From contig NZ_SGJB01000003.1 of NCBI RefSeq assembly GCF_006861675.1, positions 89,946 to 153,945 of the forward strand: a DNA stretch of 64,000 nucleotides, read 5' to 3'. Shown piece by piece: positions 35,898 to 44,773 of this stretch. This stretch comes from Peptacetobacter hominis (GTDB taxonomy: Bacteria > Bacillota > Clostridia > Peptostreptococcales > Peptostreptococcaceae). Within the stretch, counting starts at the first letter, position 1. Each line of letters opens with the position of its first letter. The notes under the pieces were generated by a model. That model saw only the letters and a program-made list of their open reading frames with translations. It searched no databases and was not told the origin of the DNA. A program made the translations under genes and the position numbers.

Positions 35898-36377
35898 ATG
35901 TCAAAAGAATTAGTTCAGGACAGAGTAATAAAATATTTAACAGAAAATCTTTATGTTCCAATGGACATGATAGATACTAATGTACCACTTTCAGAGTTTG
36001 AGGAAGGAGCAGAAGGTACAATAGATGTACTTGTCAATGTGGAAGCAAAAGATGGATACTTTGTACCGGTAATGGTAATTCAGTGTATGGATGAAGACAT
36101 ACCTATGGAGGGAGAAATACTTGAAAAACAGATAGAAAAACTTGAGGAAATAGATAATTTAACTCTTTCAGGAAGAGTAGTTCTTACAAATGGTGACCAG
36201 ATGATGTACGCAGACTGGAGAGGTGAAGAAAACGAGGAAAAAGATATTCCAGAGTACGATGTAATGGTAAAAGAATTTGAAGAAAGTGAAGCTTTTGCTG
36301 AAAAATTTGAAGAAGAACATGGACACTGTGATTGTGGACATGACCATGGTGATGGATGCGACTGCGGAAACCACTAA
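35898..36377 (+). CDS. HsdR N-terminal-like nuclease-fold protein with His/Cys-rich tail
   Basis: 159 residues. Residues about 1-110 resemble the HSDR_N_2 type I restriction N-terminal fold (VQDRVIKYLTENLYVP, then LTNGDQMMYADW), but the E-x-K catalytic position reads VIQCMDED, so it is probably not a nuclease. The last 19 residues are HGHCDCGHDHGDGCDCGNH, a probable metal-binding tail (His and Cys only at such density). Not an operon member of a restriction system. TCAGGAGG precedes the ATG. A metal-related or regulatory role is a guess; similar proteins are common in Clostridia. Confidence 0.7.
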   Translation: MSKELVQDRVIKYLTENLYVPMDMIDTNVPLSEFEEGAEGTIDVLVNVEAKDGYFVPVMVIQCMDEDIPMEGEILEKQIEKLEEIDNLTLSGRVVLTNGDQMMYADWRGEENEEKDIPEYDVMVKEFEESEAFAEKFEEEHGHCDCGHDHGDGCDCGNH

Positions 36378-36409
36378 TTTTTACAGCCTAAAGAAAGAGG
36401 TGTGTATTT

Positions 36410-36985
36410 ATGCTTTCGTGGGATATATTGGAGTGTGCATGTAAAAGCTGTAATAGGTGTGGACTTTCAACGACAAGAAATAATGTTGTTGTTGGAAAAG
36501 GAAATAAAAAGGCGAAAATACTTCTTATAGGAGAGGGGCCAGGAGAAAAAGAAGACCTTTCAGGAATACCATTTGTAGGTCCTGCAGGACAGCTTCTTGA
36601 TAAGATGCTTGAATGTATAGATTTATCGATGGATGATGTATATGTTGCCAATGTCGTAAAATGCAGACCCCCGGGAAATAGAGATCCACTTCCTGAAGAA
36701 AGGGAAAGGTGTATAGAATATCTGAGATATCAGTTTGCGCTTTTGAAACCGGATGTCATATTATGCCTTGGAAGAATTGCAGCACAGTCTATAATAAATC
36801 CAGAGTTCAGAATAACCAGAGAACACGGAAAATGGTTCAAGAAAAAGAATTGTTGGATGATAGCAACATACCATCCATCAGCATTGCTTAGAGATGTACA
36901 GAAGAAAAAAACTGCTTTTGAAGATCTGAAAATATTGAGAGAGAAACTTGATGAACTTGGAATAGCAGTCAAAGATATTAATTAG
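36410..36985 (+). CDS. Uracil-DNA glycosylase, family 4 type
   Basis: 191 residues. Motif A GEGPGEKEDLSGIPFVG (about 43-59), Fe-S cysteines in CKSCNRCGLS near residue 11-18 with others C85 and C101-type spacing (NVVKCRPPGNRDP), and motif B TYHPSALLR near the C-terminus. It removes uracil from DNA. GAGGTG before the ATG; it follows the previous gene by 33 bp but a shared function is not apparent. Confidence 0.92.
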   Translation: MLSWDILECACKSCNRCGLSTTRNNVVVGKGNKKAKILLIGEGPGEKEDLSGIPFVGPAGQLLDKMLECIDLSMDDVYVANVVKCRPPGNRDPLPEERERCIEYLRYQFALLKPDVILCLGRIAAQSIINPEFRITREHGKWFKKKNCWMIATYHPSALLRDVQKKKTAFEDLKILREKLDELGIAVKDIN

Positions 36986-37018
36986 AGGATATTACATTTT
37001 GTGATATCCTCTTTTAAT
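36983..37018 (+). terminator. Terminator after the uracil-DNA glycosylase gene
   Basis: Stem AGAGGATATTAC / GTGATATCCTCT with ATTTT loop, then TTTT; overlaps the stop codon. Confidence 0.9.
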
Positions 37019-37164
37019 ATAAAAATGATGTTGTATATTGTTTGATATAAAAATAATTTGTTCATACAATACTCACAAAAACTTCATACATATGCTATAA
37101 TTGAATTAAAATATAATATATTATAAATAATTTACTATAAAAATTTATTGCAGGAGGTAGAATC

Positions 37165-38529
37165 ATGAAAAAGATTAGTTCATGTTTGTTAGCGAGTATA
37201 CTAGTAGCTTCATCTGCCGGAGTTTTAAATGCAGATGTAACAGAAAAAATAATTGGTGAAGACCGCTTTGATACTGCAGCAAAAATAGCTGATAGACTGG
37301 GTAATTACAATACAGCAGTACTTGTAAATGGATATTCAACAGCTGACGGACTTTCAGCATCATCATTTGCAGAATATAAAAATGCACCGATACTACTTAC
37401 AAAAGTGAATTCCGTACCGGATACGACAATGAAAAGATTGGAAAAAGCTGATACTGTCTATATAATAGGCGGAACAGCAGTTGTATCAGATGGTATAGAA
37501 ACAGAATTAAAAAATATGGGTAAAACTGTTACACGTATTTCAGGAACAAATAGAACTCAAACATCTATTGCAATAGCAAATGAAATTGGAAGTTATGATA
37601 AAGCTTTTATAGTAAATGGATTTAAAGGAGATGCCGATGCTATGTCAGTAGCACCGGTAGCAGCAAGAGACAAATCTCCTATAATTGTAACTGATGGTAA
37701 AACAGCACCTATAAAAAAGGAAAATGGAATAAAATATTATAGTATAGGTGGGAGTGCGGTAATAAACAATAATTTAAATGAGTATTATACTGCAGAGAGA
37801 ATATCAGGAAACAATAGATATGAAACAAACAAAAAAATACTGGATAAATTCTATAAAGACAGTAAAACTCTATACTGTACAAATGGGGCAACACTTGTAG
37901 ATTCACTTGCTGCATCAACTCTTGCAAGTGAAAATGGTATAGCTCTTGTATCAAAAAATTCAGATAGATTCTTTATGGAGGGTAAAAATCTTATACAGGT
38001 TGGCGGATTAAATTTCTCATTAGACGAAGATCCTTCGGACAGTAACGCAATGAATACTGAGGCCTATCAGACTGAGTTTAGAAAAGAGTTTTACAAACTA
38101 CTTAATCAGCATAGAGCTGATAATGGATTGTATCCTCTTGAGCCTTCAGCAGAACTTGAAGAACTTGCCTATCTAAAGTCAAAACATATGGCAAAACTGG
38201 GATACTTCTCACATTATTATGATGATTCAACTACAGAATATTACAAAGATAGATGGGATGAATCAAATAACTATGGAAAAGAAATGTATATATGGGATAT
38301 TCACCCGGATGTATATCCAGATGGACTATTCGGAGAAAATATATTCATGATGTGGGGCAAAAAACCGGCGACTGCAAAAGATATGGCCAAGATAGCTTTT
38401 GAGGAATGGAAATCATCTCCAGGACACAATGCAAACATGCTTAGAGATGGATTTGATAAAACAGGGCTTGCAGTATATGAGTTAGACGGAAAAATATATA
38501 CAACATCTAATTTTAATCTAATACATTAA
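37165..38529 (+). CDS. CWB2-anchored secreted CAP-domain protein 1
   Basis: 454 residues. Signal peptide MKKISSCLLASILVASSAG, then three CWB2 (PF04122) repeats covering about 25-290 (EDRFDTAAKIADRLGNY, YIIGGTAVVSDGIE, NGFKGDADAMSVAPVAARDK), which in C. difficile bind wall polysaccharide in the S-layer, and a C-terminal CAP/SCP domain (FRKEFYKLLNQHRADNG, FSHYYDDS, FGENIFMMWG, SSPGHNANML). First of three tandem paralogues. AGGAGG before the ATG. Its codon use (GGA, CTT, CTA) matches the host. Confidence 0.92.
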   Translation: MKKISSCLLASILVASSAGVLNADVTEKIIGEDRFDTAAKIADRLGNYNTAVLVNGYSTADGLSASSFAEYKNAPILLTKVNSVPDTTMKRLEKADTVYIIGGTAVVSDGIETELKNMGKTVTRISGTNRTQTSIAIANEIGSYDKAFIVNGFKGDADAMSVAPVAARDKSPIIVTDGKTAPIKKENGIKYYSIGGSAVINNNLNEYYTAERISGNNRYETNKKILDKFYKDSKTLYCTNGATLVDSLAASTLASENGIALVSKNSDRFFMEGKNLIQVGGLNFSLDEDPSDSNAMNTEAYQTEFRKEFYKLLNQHRADNGLYPLEPSAELEELAYLKSKHMAKLGYFSHYYDDSTTEYYKDRWDESNNYGKEMYIWDIHPDVYPDGLFGENIFMMWGKKPATAKDMAKIAFEEWKSSPGHNANMLRDGFDKTGLAVYELDGKIYTTSNFNLIH

Positions 38530-38598
38530 TTAAAAGTATGACACAAGGTATTTTATAAATCTATCATGATTTATAAAATACCACAAGGAGGTAAGGTT

Positions 38599-40254
38599 AT
38601 GAAAAAATTAAATTCTTGTTTAATGTCAACAGTTATGGTAGCTAGTTCTTTAGGAGTTGTATGTGCAGACTCAACTAAAATAGTTGGTGAAGACCGTTTT
38701 GATACTGCCGCTAAAATAGCAGACCAGTTAGGTTCTTATGACACAGCAGTACTTGTAAATGGTTATTCAACATCTGATGGTCTTTCAGCTTCATCTTTTG
38801 CTGAATATAAAAAGGCTCCTATACTTTTAACTAAGGAGAACAAAATACCAGATACAACAATGAAAAGACTTCAGAAAGTTAAAAAGGTTTATATAATAGG
38901 TGGTACAGCGGTTGTATCATCTGGAATACAGAAACAGTTAGAAAATATGGGTAAATCTGTAATACGTTTACAGGGTAAAAATAGAATGAGTACATCATTA
39001 GAAGTTGCAAATGCTATAGGTTCTTATGATAAAGCGTTTATAGTTAATGGATTTACAGGCGATGCTGATGCTATGTCAGTAGCTCCAGTAGCCGCTAGGG
39101 ATAAAGCACCTATAATAGTAACTAATGGTAAAACTGCACCTTCACTTAGAAAGTCTGGTGTTGATTATTATGCTATAGGTGGAACATCAGCTATAAGTGA
39201 TGACCTAGCCCACTATTATCGTGCGACTAGGGTAGCAGGTGCAAATAGATATGAAACAAATGAAAAGGTTCTAGATAAGTTTTATTCTAATGCCAATAAA
39301 GTTTATTATGCAAATGGTAAAACTTTAGTAGACGCTTTAGCAGTATCAACACTTGCTAGTGATTATGGTGTTGCTTTAGTTTCTAAAGGTTCTGATAAAT
39401 CATATTTAGAAGGAAAAGATTTAGTTCAGGTTGGTGGTATGGATTTTACAGTTAACCCTAGCCCAAGTGAAGATACAGATAGACCTGGAATAGATAGTCC
39501 TGATGATGACAAATTTGGAAATGGTATGATACCTGATAAAAGACCTTTAACTATAACAGTTGGTAAACAGACAGTTACAGTTAAACAGGGTGCAGAAGTT
39601 AAGGTTTCTGATTTTCAGATAACTGCTAAGAACTTCTTAGGAGAACAGGTTTCAGCTAGTTCAATGAGTTTTGAGAATTTCCCTGGTACTAATACTCCGG
39701 GAACATATAAAGTAAAAGTTAAGATATGGGATAAATCACGTAACTGCTATGATTATACTGAAGTTACTTTAAAGGTTGAATCAGTTATAACTGAGAAGAC
39801 TTATGATGTTTATTCTATGGAATTTCAGAATATAGTTAGAGAAGAGTTTTATAAATATTTAGATGCTCATAGAAAAGCTAATGGTGTTCCCGCGGCTGAA
39901 CATAGATGGGAAGTTGAAGAGAGTACACTTTTAAAATCTAAGTATATGATGGAAAAAGGTGAAATAAGCCATGATTTTGTACAAGCTCCTCATTTTATGG
40001 GTGGTGCGGAAGCAGTGGCTTCTAGACAGCTTTATAATCCATTAACAGAAGATGCAGGCAAAGAGTTAGGTAAAGCTCTATTTGAGCAGTGGAAGAAATC
40101 ACCTGCACATAATGATATATTGTTAAGTGACTATACTAATTACTGGGGAACTAAGCATACTATAGATGGTTTTAGTTTCTGGGTGAATCCTGATGGTAAC
40201 TCTTATAGGGTATATGCGACATACCAAATTGCACAGAGTGATACAATAAAATAA
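38599..40254 (+). CDS. CWB2-anchored secreted CAP-domain protein 2 (with Ig-like domain)
   Basis: 551 residues. Signal peptide MKKLNSCLMSTVMVASSLG, three CWB2 repeats nearly identical in motif to protein 1 (EDRFDTAAKIADQLGSY, YYAIGGTSAISDDL), an inserted Ig-like/bacterial-linker domain (about 295-390, PLTITVGKQTVTVKQG) and a CAP domain (FQNIVREEFYKYLDAHRKANG, ISHDF, WKKSPAHNDIL). Unlike its neighbours it uses GGT, TTA and GCT heavily. AAGGAGG before ATG 38599 (not the 38566 start). Confidence 0.9.
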   Translation: MKKLNSCLMSTVMVASSLGVVCADSTKIVGEDRFDTAAKIADQLGSYDTAVLVNGYSTSDGLSASSFAEYKKAPILLTKENKIPDTTMKRLQKVKKVYIIGGTAVVSSGIQKQLENMGKSVIRLQGKNRMSTSLEVANAIGSYDKAFIVNGFTGDADAMSVAPVAARDKAPIIVTNGKTAPSLRKSGVDYYAIGGTSAISDDLAHYYRATRVAGANRYETNEKVLDKFYSNANKVYYANGKTLVDALAVSTLASDYGVALVSKGSDKSYLEGKDLVQVGGMDFTVNPSPSEDTDRPGIDSPDDDKFGNGMIPDKRPLTITVGKQTVTVKQGAEVKVSDFQITAKNFLGEQVSASSMSFENFPGTNTPGTYKVKVKIWDKSRNCYDYTEVTLKVESVITEKTYDVYSMEFQNIVREEFYKYLDAHRKANGVPAAEHRWEVEESTLLKSKYMMEKGEISHDFVQAPHFMGGAEAVASRQLYNPLTEDAGKELGKALFEQWKKSPAHNDILLSDYTNYWGTKHTIDGFSFWVNPDGNSYRVYATYQIAQSDTIK

Positions 40255-40258
40255 TTTC

Positions 40259-40284
40259 AATGGGGTGAGAAATCACCCCTTTTC
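40259..40284 (+). terminator. Terminator after CWB2 protein 2
   Basis: Stem GGGGTGA / TCACCCC with a GAAA-like loop and a TTTT tail, immediately before the small gene at 40302. Confidence 0.8.
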
Positions 40285-40301
40285 TATAAAGGAGATTTAG
40301 T

Positions 40302-40520
40302 ATGAGAGATTTATATTGTATGGAAATTTATAAACATTTTAAAGGTGGATATTATTATGTCTTAGGAGTGAGTACACCAACTTCTGATAATTCTCTTCGA
40401 GAGTTATTTAATCCAACAAATGATTGTTTATTTGTTGCAACGCATACTGAGAAATCTGGTGTACCAGTTTATCAGGATAGTGAAGGGGATTTTATGCATT
40501 CCTTAGCTTATGAAAATTAA
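40302..40520 (+). CDS. Small DUF1653-like protein
   Basis: 72 residues. The N-terminal EIYKHFKGGYYYVLGVS is the start of the DUF1653 pattern (the usual Y-HFKG-Y-VL core) and the later VATHTEKSGVPVYQD fits. Function unknown; the C-terminal half appears shortened or diverged. AAAGGAG before the ATG. Codon use matches the foreign-looking neighbour gene. Confidence 0.6.
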   Translation: MRDLYCMEIYKHFKGGYYYVLGVSTPTSDNSLRELFNPTNDCLFVATHTEKSGVPVYQDSEGDFMHSLAYEN

Positions 40521-40633
40521 TCTCTTATTCCATACTCCGGGTAAATACTGATTAGATATATTCAAAAGTTTAACATTAAGTAGAATTTATAATAAAAATA
40601 TTTACTATAAAACAATAATATAGGAGGGGTATT

Positions 40634-42319
40634 ATGTTACTAAGAAAAAGATTAAGTGCTCTTGTACTATGTGCCGTTCTTGTAGGATCATCAATAACAG
40701 GTATCGGAGCAGCAACCAAAGATTCAATAATTGGAGCAAACAGATATGAAACTGCAGCAAAGATTGCTGACAGAATGGGAAGTTATAGTACAGCTATACT
40801 TGTCAATTCAGACAAATCACTTGCGGATGGGCTTTCAGCATCTTCTCTTGCAGGAAAAGAAAACGCTCCCATACTTCTTGTCAAAAAGGATTCCATTCCA
40901 AAAGAGACATTATCAAGACTTGGCAGTGTAGACAAAGTATATATAATAGGTGGTACTTCTGCAATTTCAGAAAAGGTTGAGTCTCAGCTAGCAGGAAAAA
41001 CAATAGAAAGAATTGAAGGAAAGGACAGAGTAGATACATCAAAGAAAGTTGCACAGCTTGTAGGAAACTACAATGAGGCATTCATAGTTAATGGATTCAA
41101 AGGTGAGGCTGACGCGATGTCTGTTGCATCTGTGGCTGCAAGAGACAAGGCTCCTATACTATTTACAAAAGGAAGTTCATCAGAACGTGAAAAGAAATCA
41201 AGTGTAAAATACTATGCGATTGGTGGAACATCTGTAATATCAGACTCTGTGGCAGGCAAATATTCTGCAGAAAGACTGTCTGGTTCAAATAGATATAATA
41301 CAAATAGGGCTGTAATCAAAAAATTCTATGCCAACTCATCAAAGCTTTATTATGCAAAGGGAGATCCTCTTGTGGATGCGCTTACAGTATCAGCACTGGC
41401 ACAGGACAGTGGAGTTGTTTTGGTTTCTAAGACTTCAGATAACACTATTCTAAAGGATAAAAATATAGTGCAGGTTGGAGGAATGAATTTTGACCCTCTA
41501 AGTACTAATACAGCGCCGGTTATAACTTCAGATACTGACAAGCTTGAATTTAATCTGGGTGATTATGTAGATTTATCAAAATTCAATGTCAAAGCCTATG
41601 ATAAGGAAGATGGAGATTTAACAGATGAGATAATGGTCGATAAACTTGTTGATTTCAGTGAAGCAGGAACATATGTATTGAATTTAAGTGTTACTGACTC
41701 TGATGGTTTGGTTGGTAAGAAGACCATAACTATAGTTATAAAAATCGCTGATCAGGACACAGAGGACAAACCTAACACAGGAGATACAGATTATACAACT
41801 ATTTACAATTTATCTAAAACAATGAATAAAAAAGATTTTCAGATGGCTATGATAGAAGAATTTGAATCTCTTTTGAATGAGCATAGAATAGATAAGGGTG
41901 TTAAACCTATAAAAGTAGATGTAGAATTAGCTAATCTGTCTTATTTAAAATCTAAACATATGTCTGATTTAAATTACTATGTGCATACATATAATGATTT
42001 AGAGACAAAACTTTATCCTGAAGAGTGGACAGAATCAAATAAATACGGTGCGAGCATACATATATTTGATATATATTCAAATCAGTTTGAGTTTTGTGTA
42101 GCATATGGGGAAAATATAGCGGCTTCTTATACAATAGCTGGTAACAATACTCCTGAAGATTGTGCACGTTATTACCTTAATAAATGGAAAAATTCAGATA
42201 TTCATAATGAGCTACTATTAAGTGATGATACAGATGTTTTTGGATTTGGAGTTTACGCTAGTGATATGAATGCTAAATATGCAACTTATGCTGCATTCCA
42301 CACAGGAAAATTAAAATAA
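40634..42319 (+). CDS. CWB2-anchored secreted CAP-domain protein 3 (with DUF5011/Ig-like domain)
   Basis: 561 residues. Signal peptide (about 1-28, MLLRKRLSALVLCAVLVGSS), three CWB2 repeats (ANRYETAAKIADRMG, VYIIGGTSAISEK, NGFKGEADAMSVASVAARD), a DUF5011-like Ig domain (about 295-380, NTAPVITSDTD) and a CAP domain (MIEEFESLLNEHRIDKG, DLNYYVHTY, WKNSDIHNELL). The first ~390 codons use GGA and CTT like the host, the last ~170 codons use TTA/TTG and GGT much more, indicating a mosaic. AGGAGG before the ATG. Confidence 0.9.
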   Translation: MLLRKRLSALVLCAVLVGSSITGIGAATKDSIIGANRYETAAKIADRMGSYSTAILVNSDKSLADGLSASSLAGKENAPILLVKKDSIPKETLSRLGSVDKVYIIGGTSAISEKVESQLAGKTIERIEGKDRVDTSKKVAQLVGNYNEAFIVNGFKGEADAMSVASVAARDKAPILFTKGSSSEREKKSSVKYYAIGGTSVISDSVAGKYSAERLSGSNRYNTNRAVIKKFYANSSKLYYAKGDPLVDALTVSALAQDSGVVLVSKTSDNTILKDKNIVQVGGMNFDPLSTNTAPVITSDTDKLEFNLGDYVDLSKFNVKAYDKEDGDLTDEIMVDKLVDFSEAGTYVLNLSVTDSDGLVGKKTITIVIKIADQDTEDKPNTGDTDYTTIYNLSKTMNKKDFQMAMIEEFESLLNEHRIDKGVKPIKVDVELANLSYLKSKHMSDLNYYVHTYNDLETKLYPEEWTESNKYGASIHIFDIYSNQFEFCVAYGENIAASYTIAGNNTPEDCARYYLNKWKNSDIHNELLLSDDTDVFGFGVYASDMNAKYATYAAFHTGKLK

Positions 42320-42328
42320 ATAAATTTA

Positions 42329-42384
42329 AAGGTGCTGTCGTAAAACGTTATAAAAAACGTTAATGCGACAGCACCTTATTTTTG
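42329..42384 (+). repeat. GGTGCTGTCG-type palindromic hairpin (repeat family copy 1)
   Basis: Arms AAGGTGCTGTCG (42329-42340) and CGACAGCACCTT (42366-42377), 12/12 perfect; inside are two AACGTT palindromes. A T-rich tail follows, so it can act as the terminator of the surface-protein gene. A second copy of the same core occurs at 63922-63967. Confidence 0.7.
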
Positions 42385-42540
42385 CATAAAAAAAGCGAGG
42401 CTAATAAAACCTTATTTAAAAACTGTTTTCTAAGTGTATTTTCAGTATATAACTTTATAAAAAAGAATATAATTAATCATAGATTTTTATATCTGTTTAA
42501 AGTATAATCAAAGTAAAGTATTTATAGAAAGGAGAATTAT

Positions 42541-43629
42541 ATGCAACTAAATAATTATTTGGAATACTTAGAGAAAACGGTTATGTCTTATTCTGACAAA
42601 GTTAAAAACTTTTTAGTAAAAGAAATGATGAAACAAGGAATTGCTACTAAGGGAAGTAATTTATCTGGACAATTATGTATCGAAGGAATGGAAGCAATTG
42701 ACATTTCAGAAAAAACAACATCTGAACGGTTAAATATTTGTATAAATCAAAGCAAAAGAGCAGGCTATCTTTTAGAAAAATGGGAGTTTGTAAAGGACTA
42801 TAAGTATTCTGTAATTTTTACATGTGATAAGTTTTTAAAAGTATTAGAGAAAGTAGAGAAAATTAAACCTTTAGGTGATTTATATGAAAACGATTATTTA
42901 GAAACATCATTTGTAGAACCTGTTGCTTATGAAATGGATGATTATTATTTTTTAAAGTTTAACTTAGCATATTCAGCGATTCATCCACTTACACAAGAAG
43001 AATTTTTAATAAAATATCCTTTCTTAGTTGTATTTCATAAAAAACATAAATTAGTAGAATTTAGGTTTGATGTTTTGAAGAAAGTATTTTTATCTGAAAG
43101 TAAAGGACAAAATATATATGCAACATTAATTTCAGAAGCATTATGTTACTTAGAAAGTAACTTTGATTGTTATTTAAAACCATTAGATCTTGATTTTATG
43201 ATTAGTGTGTGCAAGAATGATGAAAATGTAAAACTAATTGCTCAATATATGAAATTACCTAGTGGTGGAAATGCTCAATTAGAAGTTGGAAATAATCAAG
43301 AATATATATTACCCTTTATAGGAGAGTTAAGGGCACTATTAAATGATTATCAAGAAGATTTAAAGGAAGTTCCTGAGTTTAGAGACGCTATGGAACAATT
43401 TTTATTTGAAATGGAAGAAATGTCTGATTATCCTTGGATAGAATTATTATGGGAAAATGAGATAAAAACAAGAAGCAATCATATTAAGCTTGTTTCTAAC
43501 TATATGAATGAATCTTACTATTTAATACAATATTATTATAGTAATGTATTAACTGGAATGGAGCGAATGAATGATGTTATCGAATACATTGTCAATCATA
43601 GAAATTGTAATACAGAACAAATTGAATAA
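42541..43629 (+). CDS. Uncharacterised protein, first gene of a putative defence operon
   Basis: 362 residues, soluble, no signal peptide. I do not recognise a family. Highly charged, with a helical N-terminus (LEYLEKTVMSYSDKVKNFL), a strand-rich middle and a helical C-terminus (EVPEFRDAMEQFLFEMEEMSDY, in parts). Very low GC, TTA/AAT-rich codons unlike the host. The following small gene starts inside its 3' end (ATG 43571, 59-bp overlap), and the next again overlaps by 8 bp, the pattern of a co-translated three-gene cassette. AAAGGAGA before the ATG. Confidence 0.7.
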   Translation: MQLNNYLEYLEKTVMSYSDKVKNFLVKEMMKQGIATKGSNLSGQLCIEGMEAIDISEKTTSERLNICINQSKRAGYLLEKWEFVKDYKYSVIFTCDKFLKVLEKVEKIKPLGDLYENDYLETSFVEPVAYEMDDYYFLKFNLAYSAIHPLTQEEFLIKYPFLVVFHKKHKLVEFRFDVLKKVFLSESKGQNIYATLISEALCYLESNFDCYLKPLDLDFMISVCKNDENVKLIAQYMKLPSGGNAQLEVGNNQEYILPFIGELRALLNDYQEDLKEVPEFRDAMEQFLFEMEEMSDYPWIELLWENEIKTRSNHIKLVSNYMNESYYLIQYYYSNVLTGMERMNDVIEYIVNHRNCNTEQIE

Positions 43630-43939
43630 AAAAGTGGATGAAGATAATTTGATTAATTTTTTAAAAAGATATAAAAAAAATATGTGGCTTTATCCAGGAG
43701 TTATAAAAAGAAAATATAATCTATCTATTGCTGAAACTTATGATTTTTTAAACGAATTAGAAAAACAAGGTATTTTACAAAGTTATTATGAATTATACTG
43801 TAGTAGTTGTCAAAAATCTATGGGTACAATACGATTATTTAATGAACTGCCAGAAACTTTTGAATGTGAACTTTGTAATGAAGAACTTCAAACTTTAAAA
43901 AATTCATTTTTAATATACAAGGTGATACGTGATGATTAG
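43571..43939 (+). CDS. Winged-helix plus zinc-ribbon protein of the putative defence operon
   Basis: 122 residues. About residues 25-72 look like a winged helix (MWLYPGVIKRKYNLSIAETYDFLNELEKQGIL, in parts), followed by a zinc ribbon with cysteine pairs C77-x2-C80 and C99-x2-C102 (CSSC and CELC). A DNA-binding or bridging subunit role is inferred. Start ATG 43571 has GGAG seven bases upstream but lies inside the previous gene; later starts lack a ribosome site. Family unknown. Confidence 0.65.
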   Translation: MMLSNTLSIIEIVIQNKLNKKVDEDNLINFLKRYKKNMWLYPGVIKRKYNLSIAETYDFLNELEKQGILQSYYELYCSSCQKSMGTIRLFNELPETFECELCNEELQTLKNSFLIYKVIRDD

Positions 43940-44639
43940 TAAAGAAGATAGAGAAACATTTAATATATTAAATTTACTTAATTCAGTTTCAGAACAATTA
44001 AGTTATGAAAAAATATGCGAATTAAGTAATGAACAAATAAGTAAATACAAAGAATTACTTGAAAAATTCAAAATGATAAATAATGTTGATTTTAATAAAT
44101 CTGAATTAGATAATGTACATATTGAAAAGGGGAAAGCATTAGAAAATTTAGTAAGCTATTTAATGAAAATATCTGGAGATATATTTTATGTAGATAGAAA
44201 TTTGAGAACATCTACAAATGAAATTGACCAAATATTTTCCTTGAAAACTAAAGGTAAAATATTATTATCATATCATTTAATAAATGATAAGCTAGAAAAT
44301 TTTTTAGGTGAATGTAAAAATTACAATAAACCTGTTGATGTTACATATATTGGTAAATTTTGTAGTTTATTATTAACTAATCAGGTAAAACTTGGTATAT
44401 TATTTTCTTACAATGGAGTTAGTGGTGAAAATTGGAGCAATGGTTCTGGTTTGGTAAAAAAATTTTATCTTTCAAAAGAAAGAATAGAGGATAGATATTG
44501 TATAATTAATTTTTCAATAAAAGAATTTGAATCTATATTAAATGGGAAAAATATATTGCAGATCATTGATGAACAATTAAAGTCTTTACAATTTGATACA
44601 GATTATACAAGACATCTGTCAAAGCATCCAGCAGAATAA
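43932..44639 (+). CDS. PD-(D/E)XK (Mrr-like) nuclease of the putative defence operon
   Basis: 235 residues. A restriction-endonuclease-like core is readable: E71 in GKALENLVSYLM, then D99 in NEIDQIF, then E127-x-K129 in LGECKNY, with 27 residues between D and ExK and a following VTYIGKFCSLLLTNQVKLGILFSY helix/strand, as in type IV restriction nucleases (Mrr, McrC-like). The N-terminal 60 residues are helical and probably make the contacts with the partner proteins. AGGTG seven bases before ATG 43932. Ends 77 bp before a bidirectional terminator. No methylase nearby. Confidence 0.75.
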   Translation: MISKEDRETFNILNLLNSVSEQLSYEKICELSNEQISKYKELLEKFKMINNVDFNKSELDNVHIEKGKALENLVSYLMKISGDIFYVDRNLRTSTNEIDQIFSLKTKGKILLSYHLINDKLENFLGECKNYNKPVDVTYIGKFCSLLLTNQVKLGILFSYNGVSGENWSNGSGLVKKFYLSKERIEDRYCIINFSIKEFESILNGKNILQIIDEQLKSLQFDTDYTRHLSKHPAE

Positions 44640-44713
44640 GAATTAAATATTTAAAATTTATTAAAAAAAGAATAATTATGGAAATCGATGATGGTAAAGA
44701 AAAAAGAAATAAC

Positions 44714-44768
44714 AAAAGGACTTTTGTAATTTGTAAGTATTAACTTACGAAAAAACAAAAGTCCTTAT
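44714..44768. terminator. Bidirectional terminator between nuclease operon and RT gene
   Basis: Arms AAGGACTTTTGT (44716-44727) and ACAAAAGTCCTT (44755-44766), 12/12, with a second hairpin GTAAGT / ACTTAC nested in the loop. A tract left, T tract right. Confidence 0.88.
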
Positions 44769-44773
44769 TTATT

